Below, piece after piece: positions 26,236 to 36,257 of a DNA stretch of 40,679 nt. Position numbers and translations under genes: made by a program. The notes beneath the pieces are model-generated. The model was not told the origin of the DNA. It did not search any database and was given only the letters and a program-made list of their open reading frames with translations. The stretch comes from Cymbomonas tetramitiformis (taxonomy: Eukaryota; Chlorophyta; Pyramimonadophyceae; Pyramimonadales; Pyramimonadaceae). The stretch covers positions 1 through 40,679 of the forward strand of contig LGRX02012921.1 in the NCBI GenBank assembly GCA_001247695.2. The letters are read 5' to 3'. How positions within the stretch are numbered: the first letter of the stretch is position 1; each line of letters opens with the position of its first letter.

Positions 26236-27326
26236 GCCCATATTTAACACATAAGACATATTCAAATGGTTCCACAGTCACCGGCACCGGCGGCGGCGTA
26301 GCCGCCACTATGACACATTCTGACGTAATTCTGACATAATTCTGCCAAACCTAAACCCTAAACCCTGAATGCACACAAAAATTAGGGGGGTCACCATGGG
26401 GGGGCCTCCACGGCCGATTAAAACGGCCACGAAAACTGATTTTCAGACCCCCTGGCGGCCCTTACAGACCCCGCTGACACCCCTGTCATAATTTAATATC
26501 AAATATGACAGATAGTCAAAGTTAGTCATAGTTAACCAATGATAGTTAAACATTAGAGTACTGTATGGAGCCACTATAAAGCCACTGGACTGACGATGAC
26601 GCGAGAGTGACAGCCTATAAAGGGCCTATTATGCAGACAATATCAGACACCGCGACTGTGACTGGACGACCGCGACAGCGAGTCAGCGACATGAGAGGGA
26701 GCTGCTTTTGATCGCCGATTCGATGTGTTCGCGAATCAGAATCGTGCCACATTACACATCGACATGCGTCATCAATCATAAAATATCACGCACTCGATAC
26801 GACTGAAAAATCATGGATAAACAAAAGTTAAATACAGTAACGTACTTTTTGACTCGCGACGATACCGAGTAAATTGTTAATTTAGAATTTTATGCAGGAA
26901 GGAATGAATATTCACTACAAACTATCATACGAATTGCCGTTCGATTGTTCTGAAGTCAAACTTGACCATAGGATTAATATTCCAGCTTCGCGCAACGCGA
27001 CAACATATTGGTCGATGATCGTTCTCCCTGCGGGGTCGATGCTCTTTTCCAAAGCCGCCGCAGGCTGAGATAAAGGAAAAGGCGCCTTCGTGCAAACTGA
27101 AATTTGAGTCTCAAGGCTCTGCCTTCGTTTTCAGCTCCAAACGGTGCTTTAAGCATCGTACCACGGTTACCCGAAGCTGAGTGTAGCGTGCGATAGTAGT
27201 GTGGAAGTTGCATACACGAAAAATAATATATATTACGATCGCTAGTAACGCGCTGTTTAAAGTTGTTGCATTTCTACGTTTCGGGGCGAGACCTGGGTGG
27301 TCAAACTAGCAACTAGGTTATTCAAA
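26236..27326. other. AT-rich upstream region of the CCCH-WW gene
   Basis: No supported gene. It contains CCTAAACCCTAAACCCTGAA (about 26347), a G-run, short TAGTCA/AGTTA repeats at 26510-26550, and two CTATAAAG boxes (about 26573 and 26612). The promoter of the following gene is expected nearer its start; no element was identified with certainty. Confidence 0.45.
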
Positions 27327-29165
27327 ATGAGTGGTTTTGGGTCAGAGGGTCCTCCTCGTGAGCGTCGCGGCTTCCGTGGAACCGCTGAAAACGCGAAAAC
27401 GGTGTTATGTACCAGGTATGTTTTTGTTTACATGTAGATCTGTAAGCACTCATCCCCATGTCAACTTCTCTACCCACAGTTGACTGAATAGTGAGATCTG
27501 ACATGAGCTATCACTAGATCCAGAAGTAGTTTACACATGTGTTTCACGCCTGATACGCCTTGAAATGCATGTTGTGTACTTTGACTTCTTTTTCCTCTTG
27601 ATCCAGGTTTACTTCACCAGAGGGATGCCGCTTCGGTGATCGCTGCAACTTTGCCCATGGCGATACTGAACTTCGCCCGCGGCCTCCTCGTGGCACTTCA
27701 CCTCGCGGTAAGCGTTTCAACCGCATCCCATGTCCGGTGCACCGAGCCTGCTGTGAATGTGGCGCTTTACTGTCGGAACGCTTGCTCTGCAGGTGGCAAC
27801 CGATTTGGCCAGTCTGGCTTTGCTGGTGCAGGTTCTGGCAATCGCGACCCCTGGGCTGCGAATCAAGATCCTTTGGGCCCTCAGGGAGGCAATGGTGGAG
27901 GCTCGGTGAGTGCTGTGACTTCAAACAACAATTATCTTGGTTTATGCATAGTCCAAGTGCGGTTTGTGTAAATCATGCTCTTTCGTGAAGGGCTCCCCTC
28001 TTGAGTAGGCTACTTAGTACTGTAATGCGCCATTCCAGTCCCTTCGCGCAAGCCATACTAAATACTGTCAACCTGTCAACCTCTGCGTTGCCCACAAGAC
28101 TGTCGGAGTTGCGTTGCGGGCTACAGTTATTCATATGTCCGCGATCGATTCCTGACTTATGGACCCTACGCGCGCCTTTTCCTTTTTATCTATCGGCTTT
28201 TTCTAGATTTTTGAAACGCTCCAAAGACTTTACAGTGTTCCTGATCTGAAATTATCAACCCTCACAGTATTTTCTTTCTTTGTGTGATCACGATCGCCAG
28301 GAGTGACATGAAACTGTCTTCTTTGCCTGTCACTTACCTCTCCTTAGAGATACCCGGAATTAAGCAGCGTGGTGCATTCATGGGTATGGCATATGCTTGA
28401 ATACTTCGTGACGACTCTCGCGGCTGGGGTGTTGTCAACTTCAAGGAACAGCAAGAGCCGAATGAAGAGTATAGACTGTGGAGCGGTGGTGGTCGAGGTG
28501 GTGGAGGTGGATATGTAAACGGTACTCCTGCCGGACCAGGTAGCGGAGGAGCTGCTGGAGACTATAAACTGTGGAGCGGAAGGGGCGGAGGTGGATACGG
28601 GGGAATAGGAGGTCCTGGCGCTTCACAGGGTGCCGGGCAACCTGGCGTCGGAGCTGGCGCTGGCGGGCCCACAGCCGGAGCTGGCGGACAAGGTAACGAC
28701 GAAGAATATAGACTCTGGGGGAACAAATCTTGGGGAGGCAACGGGGTTGGAAGCAACGGCGGGGAATACCCCGGGGCAGCGGGCCAGCCTGCTTTCGTGG
28801 CTAGTGATAATCACGGTGTCAGCAATGCGTGGGCAAATAAAAACGATAATAGCACTAGCGACGGAACTACCGGTTGGTTTCTAACTCGACCGTCTCGAAG
28901 CGCCTTGGTAGCTTTATAAATGTTCCTTTCGAAAGGAGCTATCGATGGTGTAGTGTAGGCGTGTGCTGTGCCTGCGGGACTTGTTGTTTACTTGCTTCTC
29001 TTGATCCTGCCTCTGTTTTCAGGTGCCGAAGCAGCTGGCGCTTCCAGTCACGGCTGGACAACACACTGTGCCCCGGATGGCCACTGTTATTATTACAACA
29101 CGAAGACGGGAGTCAGCCAGTGGGAGCGACCAATGGAGATGGACTTCCCGATGTCAAAGAGTTGA
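27327..29165 (+). CDS. CCCH zinc-finger and WW-domain protein, five exons
   Basis: Proposed exons: 27327-27415, 27607-27707, 27793-27905, 28446-28872, 29023-29165, all with GT-AG borders and matching phases, giving 290 residues. A CCCH finger of the form C-x8-C-x5-C-x3-H spans exons 1 and 2 (LCTRFTSPEGCRFGDRCNFAHG region, residues 27-48). A Gly-rich low-complexity middle carries three EYRLW/DYKLW/EYRLW motifs at about 35- and 75-residue spacing. The C-terminus is a WW domain (GWTTH ... YYYNTKTGVSQWERP). CCCH fingers bind RNA and WW domains bind proline-rich partners, so a role in mRNA processing is likely, as inference. The start has the context TTCAAAATG. The exon 3 to 4 junction is the least certain. 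Confidence 0.75.
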
Positions 29166-30660
29166 GCTTTATTTTTCTTTAAGACGGTAGCTGGGTTTCT
29201 CTGGCTATGTGTTGTTAGTTTTTAGTTCGTACGTCTAGCAACTAGAATGAGCTCAGCGAGCCCAATATAAGTTTCGATTAGTTGTGTAGCCAACTAGCAA
29301 CTGCCTGGGAGTCAGGAAATGTTCTCAGCAAGTTGATCCCAATGTCCCGATCTTGTGACAGGGGTTCTGGCAATAGCTTTCACTCTTGCCTCACGGGAGA
29401 ACCGGGGGTTAAAGGTGGAAATGTGGTACAAGTTCCGACGAAGAGTAACGGAAAGGATGGAGGTGTCTTAGTCCTTTTTAAAAGTCTTGAGCCTTCAGAA
29501 GAGGGAGCAAGCAAGGTGGTAGAAGTTGTGTGATCCGCTGAGTGGTCACTAGATGATCAGCTAGAAGTTTAGACAGCAGGTTCTTCTGGAAATAGTGAAC
29601 TAAAAGAGAGGAATCTAACTGAGTCTATCAGTTTTTGTTTTTGTTTAGTGTTGGCTTGGCAGACATATGAATAGCAGCCAATTTCTCTTTTGAGATATTA
29701 AGTAAATAATTCGACGAATGTTTAGTGGTTTTACATTTTTTGTTCCCTACTGAGCTGTGTGATGTTTTGTTTGATGTATCTGTATACCGTGTTGGTGAAT
29801 GACATTCAGGGGAATACTGATGGTCCAGTAGCGTACGTCTTAAGGAGACGGAGCTTCCGGTAGAAATATTGTACTCATCTCCGAAGATTACATAAAATTT
29901 TGCAAGCAGGACATGGTCTCAACACAGCCTAGAGCTTTGGAGCACCATCTCCATGATGAAAATCTTACAATATCAACAGCATATAAATTGATGAGATCTT
30001 TAGTGAACAGCATTAACCTATTTGTTAGCCAAAGAAAATCACAGTGGGTCGATTGATCAATTAGTACCTTATCAATGTGGTGATTTGCTGTATGCAATTT
30101 GACTGGTTCGTGGTTGGACAATGACTCTATTAAGGTGTCATCGTTTCTTCAAAGATATAGACTGAGCTAACAGCCTCAGTTTCTGAGGACCCTGGCGGCC
30201 ACAAGCCTGTTTGCGGGAATCTTATACAGGCGGATGTGAGCCGGTTTTTTTGTTTTGTCAGGGGGTGAGATGGTCCTCAATAGGATCTCTCTAGGGAATC
30301 TTAGCCTAGGTACCGTAAGGCAGCCACACACGGCAAGTAAAGCCATAGGTTTGCTGCAATGCAAATACACTCAGGTACGCATGGTTAAAGGCACAAAACA
30401 ACTAATATCGTCAACCGCAAGCTTATGCCTTATATACTATATCATTCTGCTCCTACATCGCATCATCTTCTATTATATATCATCTGGCATCTGTCATCAA
30501 TTGGTGACCGTCACAGGGGGCCTACCCTGGCGAGACCAAACTCGGTCTCAGGGTTGGCCATAATAACACACGGATTTCGCTACCATCCCTCACTGTAAAC
30601 ATGAATGCTTTTGTGCTGATTGGTTTTCATTCACCGACTGACATTATAGGTCGTTCATCC
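29166..30660. other. Region 3' of the CCCH-WW gene, no gene seen
   Basis: The first few hundred bases are likely 3' UTR. Farther on there is a hairpin (CCCTGGCGAGACC / GGTCTCAGGG, about 30525-30555) and GGTGACCGTCAC at 30502, a word also found in the gag-only LTR, so a decayed LTR may lie at about 30370-30560. No coding evidence. Confidence 0.4.
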
Positions 30661-30671
30661 TCCAGGTGCCG

Positions 30672-30750
30672 CGGGAGGATGCGCCGAGCGTTCTGGGATC
30701 TTTGCGGCGGGAGGATGCGCCAAGCCTTCTGGGATCGAAGCCAGCCCTAG
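30672..30750. repeat. Short tandem duplication, two ~40-bp units
   Basis: GCGGGAGGATGCGCC..GC.TTCTGGGATC occurs twice in a row with few changes. No function seen. Confidence 0.7.
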
Positions 30751-32337
30751 TGCATTTTGATCGGATCTTGGTGAAACGCGTTTATGCTTGCACTATGCGT
30801 TTTTTTAAAAATAAAAGCGATCAGCACGGTTATCGGCTTTCTATTTGGTTTACCGATAGTTTCAGCTAATGCCTAGTGATAGGATGGTAAAATGATAATA
30901 TCGTTGTTCTTTGTGTGCTAGGAGGCGAGCACAAGAGCCCGAAATGCAAGTAAATGGGCAAAAACGGCTAAGTACAAAAGTACTCGGTACGGAGTACACT
31001 AGAGGACCGATACGATTATGAAAGGCTCTAGACTGTGTGCGGAGTATAAGAGTACAGTAAGTTCCGAGTTAAGTTTTGAGTTGAGTTCCGAGATGCATAA
31101 GAGCTCAAGTGTTGCCAGCTTCGGAGAAGAGAACTGAACTAAGTGACACTGAAAAGTAAGATAATATTGAAAGGAAATTACACAGCCCAAATCGCTACCT
31201 TGTATTGAAAGCATACACCCGAATATAGAAAGCATATTCGAATAGATAAACACCCGTAGTATCGAAATCATACTCGTGCGGTCGTTAAACATATAGTATA
31301 GGATAATTAAGAAGATATGAAGATAGAAGAGCTGGAGAGTGGAGTCTCCCACAAAATGGTATCACTTGTGTCTACTTTCCGCGACGCCTTGCGCTTCCGT
31401 GAATTCTGATCTTGTTTCTTTTGCGTGTTGTGGTGGAGTTGCCTTCTTTTCTGGTATTCGCCTCAAGATGATGGTTAGGGTCTGTGCTTGCTTGCTGTCG
31501 CTCGCGCCTGCGGTTTTCTCGTCAGGTCTTGCAGCAATGGCGTGGTCGCCCTACACTTTTTCTTTTCGGAATAGCGATCCGAGCTGGTTTTCTTCGTGCG
31601 AGAGCGATCCGTGAATTCAAGTTTTTTCGCCTTGGCCCAGTATGGCACAAATGTCATATCGTGCCACAATGAGATTGGCCTAGGCTAACTTTCGGTATTC
31701 GCGTTCTTTGCGTCTGCGCTTTAGGAGCATCTTTTGATTTTACGAATGGAAACATGTTTTGCGTTAACGTGTTGCTCTAGAGTCTTTCTTGTGGTCTAGG
31801 ATGTTTTGTCGTGCGCTTTGGCTCTGCGGGTTGGCGTTGTGTGTTTCAGGTTCTCCTGGGGCTCGAGGTCTTCGTGAATTTCGTTTCGCGAATTTGGGCA
31901 CGTTCTGCGGTTTTCGGCCCTTCGAGAACTGTGTTTCCGCAGCGGGGAAGGTGCGGTTGTGCACGTAACTGCCTTGCTTGTTAATTGGGCGCATATTAGT
32001 TAGGTTCGCTCTGCCGCCGGGATTCCTTTTCGCTCAGGTTCGCCGGCGATTGCGACCCTCTGGGACGGGAGAGAGCGCCGAATTTTCAAATTTGACCGGT
32101 AGATCGTTTGCCGTTCGAGCTTAGATGATTCTCCCTATGAGGCTTGGGCGTGTAGGCGACCTTGATCTTGCACTTGGAATGGCCGCGCCTTTCGGGCCGG
32201 TTTAGTCGCGCGGGCTCGCGCTCGTGTGGCGCGTTCCTCGTGTACGGCGGGTGTTGCGGTCTTGCATCACAGCTGCATACTCCCCCACAGATTTAGATAC
32301 ATCGTGTTGTGCGAGTTTGGCGGTTTAGACTTGGCAA
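30751..32337. other. Intergenic region, no supported gene
   Basis: Contains repeated TACGGAGTAC/GTACTCGGTAC words at 30975-31000 and GAGTT.CGAGTT words at 31055-31095. From about 31400 the sequence is more GC-rich with short frames but no recognisable domain. An ATGGTATCAC at 31354 recalls a plant Met-tRNA primer site, but no LTR pair was found. Confidence 0.4.
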
Positions 32338-32689
32338 TTGTCACGGCCTAGGTGCGCGGCGGTCCCCGGGATGAGCGTCGGGATGAGCCGTGCCAAGTGC
32401 GTGGCTTCGTGCTGCGCGGTGCGTGTGGATCAACGGCGTGCTTGGGATCGGGCGGCGTGGTTCATTCTGCGGCTTCAGGTGCTGTGGGATGTCCGTGTCG
32501 GGCGCGATCGTTGCGTGGTCTGGCTTAGGGGTGAGGAAATGCGGGATCGGGCGGCGGGTTTGCGGGCGTGGCGGCGGGCGGCTTTTTTCGTTGCTAGGCT
32601 TAGCTTTTTGCGGGTGGCGTCCCATGGGATTGTGCGCCGTGCGGTCTTGCGCCTGTCCCAGGGGGGGGGAGGTACCTCGGATTGGACGA

Positions 32690-33775
32690 GCGCAGAGCGC
32701 ACGGGGCGTACGGCCACGGCACCGATGCTACCTTTAGTGGAGCGCGTGGCCACGGCCACGGCACGAGCGCTGCCTCGAGCGAGGCTCGCGGCCATTGCCA
32801 CAGCGCTGGCGCTGCCCCTGGTGAAGCGCGCGGTGACGACCACAGCGCAGGCACCGCTCCTAGCGAGGCGCACGGTCACAGCCACTGCGCGAGCGCTGCC
32901 CCTGGCGAGGCGCACGGCCGCGGCCACTGCGCGAGTGTTGCCCTGGGCGAGGCGCACGGCCATGGCGCGAGTGCCGCCCTTAGCGGGAGGCGCAGTAGCA
33001 TGCATGGCGCGGGCGTGCGCTACATATGCCCTGGCGCGAGGCGCACCCACGGCCGTAGCGCAAGAACTGCCCCTGGCGAGCTCCGCGAGCATGGCCACGG
33101 CACCGGCGTTGCCCCGAGCGAGACGCGTGGCGACGGCCACAGCGCCGGCGCTGCTCTGAGCGGAGCGCACGGCCGCGGCACGAGCGCTGCCTCGAGCGAG
33201 GCTCGCATCCATGGCCACAGCGTTGGCGCTGCCCCTGGTGAGGCGCGCGGTGACGGCCACGGCGCGGGCACTGCCCCTGGCGAGGCGCACGGCCACAGCC
33301 ACTGCGCGAGCGCTGCCCTGAGCGAGGCGCACAGTCACAGCCACTGCGCGAGCGCTGCCCTGAGCGAGGCGCACGGCTACAGCCACTGCGCGAGCGCTGC
33401 CCTGAGCGAGGCGCACGGCCACAACCACTGCGCGAGTGCTGCACTGAGCGAGGCGCACGGCCACAACAACTGCGCGAGCGCTGCCCCTGGCGAGGCGCAC
33501 GGCCGCGGCCACTGCGCGAGTGCTGCCCTAAGCAAGGCGCGCGGCCATGGCGCGAGTGCCCTCCTTAGCGGGAGGCGCAGTAGTATGCATGGCACGGGCG
33601 TGCGCTACATATGCCCTGGCGCGAGGCGCACCCACGGCCATAGCGCTAGCACTGCCCCTAACGAGCTCCGCGAGGACGGCCACGGCACCGGCGCTGCCCC
33701 TAGCGAGGCGCGCGGCCATGACCATGGCATCGGCGTTGCTTCTAGCGAGGCACGCGGCGAGGGCCACAGCTAATA
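32690..33775. repeat. GC-rich minisatellite, 42-bp units in a 585-bp higher-order repeat
   Basis: Units of about 42 bp (GCGCGAGCGCTGCCC, GAGCGAGGCGCACGGCCAC) are repeated more than twenty times. A distinctive block (encoding SGRRSSMHG..VRYICPG on the plus strand) recurs 585 bp apart, at about 32980 and 33565. The unit lacks stops in most frames, so frames of 363 (+) and 345 (-) residues arise; I regard these as repeat artefacts. Related units reappear at 35150-35245. Confidence 0.85.
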
Positions 33776-34165
33776 AATTCCCCAAATTTCGCTAAGATTC
33801 ACCTAAATTTATTTCGCAAATTTCGCATGGAGGCCCCTAAACTTCTCGCGAATTTCTCCGAAAAATTGCCCCTCTAAAATAACTGCCCAAATTTCGCATA
33901 AATTTCCCAAAGTTTTAAAGGGGGTTTACACCTTATATCTGATACGTTTGATAACTTGAAATGACGACATTGAACTCCTCTACACGCGACACGAAATTAC
34001 GCGACGAAATTACGGGAAATAACGTATTTATGCAACCATGGTTTGAGGCTTCTAGCATGCATGCACAATGAATTTGGCTGTAGGTACTGTAGTGGGAACT
34101 GTATGCGTGCGACAGTAGGCCGAGGACAGTAGGTACTAGTGGGAATAGTAGGTACCACAAGAAAT
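33776..34165. other. AT-rich stretch with AAATTTCGC words, no gene seen
   Basis: AAATTTCGC or close variants occur several times at 33780-33900, and again at 35040-35130 on the other side of the LTR-like region. This suggests that 33.9-35.0 kb was inserted into one repeat region. No supported ORF. Confidence 0.4.
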
Positions 34166-34435
34166 GGGTATCGGATTTTGGGTTTTACTAATCCTATCAC
34201 GACAAACAATATATCGTCGTGTTTGTCTATAAACGATCGGTACGTATGCCAAGTTTCAGCCGGAAAGACCCCGTGACTCAAAAGTTATTCAAGGTCAAGA
34301 AACCCTATTATTTACGGTTAGTATATAGCCACAAGAAATGGGTATCAGATTTTGGGTTTTACTAATCCTTTCACAACAAACAATATATCGTTGTGTTTGT
34401 CTATAAACGATCGGTATGTGTGCCAAGTTTCAACC
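34166..34435 (-). repeat. Two tandem copies of the dispersed 95-bp repeat, minus orientation
   Basis: Cores at 34166-34261 and 34339-34435, about 173 bp apart, align without gaps to the cores at 18078-18335. On this strand they are open and read ETWHTYRSFIDKH.DILFVV; the plus-strand copies at 18 kb, in the homologous frame, read ETWYMNISFLDEHFDISFV. Upstream of the second copy an acidic open stretch (ESEVEEEETEE) continues to 34659. Confidence 0.7.
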
Positions 34436-34649
34436 GGAAACTCTTCAGTTTCTTCTTCCTCAACTTCACTCTCGAATCCATCGTCGTTATCCGCATAGCA
34501 ACTAGCTAGTTGACTAGCCCAGCCTTCATCCCCCATTTCGACTGTTCCTTGGTGCGGTCGGGTGCCCTGCGTGTCAAGTCCTGCTTCTTTGTTGATATGC
34601 GAACTCCAAGACCTTAGCACAACGAAACCGTGCAGTACTGTGGTTTCAT

Positions 34650-34916
34650 GTTGTGTCACGGGGAGACAGACTTTTGCCCCCCCATAAATTGGGGGTGACT
34701 GTCTCTTCCTGTGTCACCCCTCGCCCTGTGGTGTCACTTGCATCTTGCCTGTCCGTGTGTTCGTTTCGCTCTGCGATAATAAAACAACCTAAGTATTTTA
34801 TTATCTCATCTTAGTTTGTTGTGACCTCCGGGACCTCCGCTGTCCAGCTTCGTTCGTTCGGGGACCGTGATATATATAAGTTACATTATCATATATATAT
34901 CTCCGTTCCCATCACT
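34650..34916 (+). repeat. Diverged solo LTR related to the outer element
   Basis: CCCCCCCATAAATTGGGGG, CCTGTGTCACCCCTCGCC and TGTCACTTGCA occur in the same order and spacing as in the outer LTR read on the minus strand, and a TA-rich end follows. Borders are approximate; no partner LTR or target duplication was found. Confidence 0.6.
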
Positions 34917-35149
34917 GTGGGCGCGATCAGGCGATTGTACAAACGGAGTGTAAGCCGTAGGATTGCGGAGGATCGCGTAAAAAGTCGCGAAATTCGTCGA
35001 TCGCGTGGGTTTCGTCAAATTTCGCGACTTTTGAAGATTCCGCGGTCAAATTTCGCGATTTCCCCCCCCAAATTTCGCGAAATTTCAAAAAAATTTGACC
35101 GGAGAAAAAGCACCCAAATTTCGCAAAAAAATTCGCGAAATGTGGGGAA

Positions 35150-35245
35150 GGGGCTAGCCACAGCGCCGGCGCTGCCCTAGCAGGGCGCGTAGCCACGGCC
35201 ACGGCACCGGTGCTGCCCCTAGTGAGGCGTGCGGTCTTCGCCACG
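35150..35245. repeat. Detached units of the GC-rich minisatellite
   Basis: CACAGCGCCGGCGCTGCCCTAG and following units match the array at 32690-33775, separated from it by 1.4 kb of inserted sequence. Confidence 0.7.
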
Positions 35246-35247
35246 AC

Positions 35248-35706
35248 ATGGACGTGTGCGCTGGTGCGACACGCACCCAGTTGTCCCTTGATGCGGAGCC
35301 TTGGAGACCGCTCACGGCGCCACCACTAGGCCCATATCAGCGGTCGTCAGTGGAGGTGTTGCCCGGAGGACGCGCAACTTACGGTGGTGGAGTCGGAGTG
35401 CTGCCCAAGGGGCGCACACCGCTACCACCCGGCGGTGAGGCGGAAGCGTTGCTATTAGAGCGCGCACCGCTTCCCCCTAGCGGCAAGGTTGAGATGTGGC
35501 GCGATGGGTGCGCGCAGCAGCCACCGGTCAATAGAGTCGAGGTGCGGCTTGAGGGATGCGCGCAGTCATCACCGGACCGCACAGTCGAGGTGCAGCCCTT
35601 GAGGCATGCACTGACGCCCTCTAGCAGCTCGGCTGAGATGTCGGACTCGTTAGAACGACGATCGCTCTTAATTGGAAGATGCGCTCTAAATTGGAAGATT
35701 TTTTGA
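35248..35706 (+). CDS. Degenerate-repeat ORF, 152 residues, doubtful
   Basis: An ATG-started frame with a loose 15-16 residue repeat (VEVLPGGRA, VEMWRDGCA, VEVRLEGCA, VEVQPLRHA) encoded by 45-48-bp units. It follows the minisatellite directly and shares its composition. It may be another repeat artefact rather than a gene. No domain recognised. Confidence 0.25.
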   Translation: MDVCAGATRTQLSLDAEPWRPLTAPPLGPYQRSSVEVLPGGRATYGGGVGVLPKGRTPLPPGGEAEALLLERAPLPPSGKVEMWRDGCAQQPPVNRVEVRLEGCAQSSPDRTVEVQPLRHALTPSSSSAEMSDSLERRSLLIGRCALNWKIF

Positions 35707-36257
35707 AGGTCATTGTTTTGATGTTTTTTACATTATTTTAAACATATCATGCCCAAAAAATAGGGTGGTTATAATTTTGGAAGTTTTCTCATCGTATGAG
35801 GCGGGGTTTTCAGAATTCTTACGCGTGACTCTTAGGCATATTGAGGAGTGTTCCAAAAATCCACATATGGTATTAGATCGAGATTAAAGGTTATAAAATG
35901 GAAGTAAAAAGGGAAAAATATGTACCTGTTTATCGTATGTTTGATATTTTCATCGATTTCAGCACAATTTTGCCAAAACCCCCCTCAAACCCTATGCTTT
36001 ATCACACGCGTATTCACAAAGGGCGGGTAACATATGTAAAGGTTCTTGCTAATGGACCCGTCACGTGCTATGTTATAATGTAGTTTGCCATAAAACATAT
36101 TTGAACAAATAAACTATCAAGCACTTGCATCTCCGTGCAGATTTCTGGAGCAAATGGCCCTCTAGCGGGGGAAACCCTAAGTGGTAACACCAATTTAGGG
36201 TGTAAGCACAACCACATGTGTACATGCATGCACATACGAACTCTTGACTGCACTTAT
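35707..36257. other. AT-rich intergenic region, no gene seen
   Basis: Only short frames without coding signals. It lies 3' of the DUF7869-like gene and contains no evident terminal repeat that would mark the end of a transposon. Confidence 0.5.

Noticed and set aside
26345..26366. Telomere or chromosome end
   Set aside because: Only about two TTTAGGG-type units; genes and elements continue on both sides.
26974..27213. 79-residue minus-strand ORF
   Set aside because: No ATG-context, domain or neighbour support; it lies in the presumed 5' region of the CCCH-WW gene.
31339..31365. ATGGTATCAC as a Met-tRNA primer site of an LTR element
   Set aside because: Only eight bases fit, no LTR pair or target duplication was found around it.
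32338..33785. ORFs of 273, 363 and 345 residues
   Set aside because: All arise from the GC-rich 42-bp minisatellite, open in most frames on both strands; no domain or start-context support.
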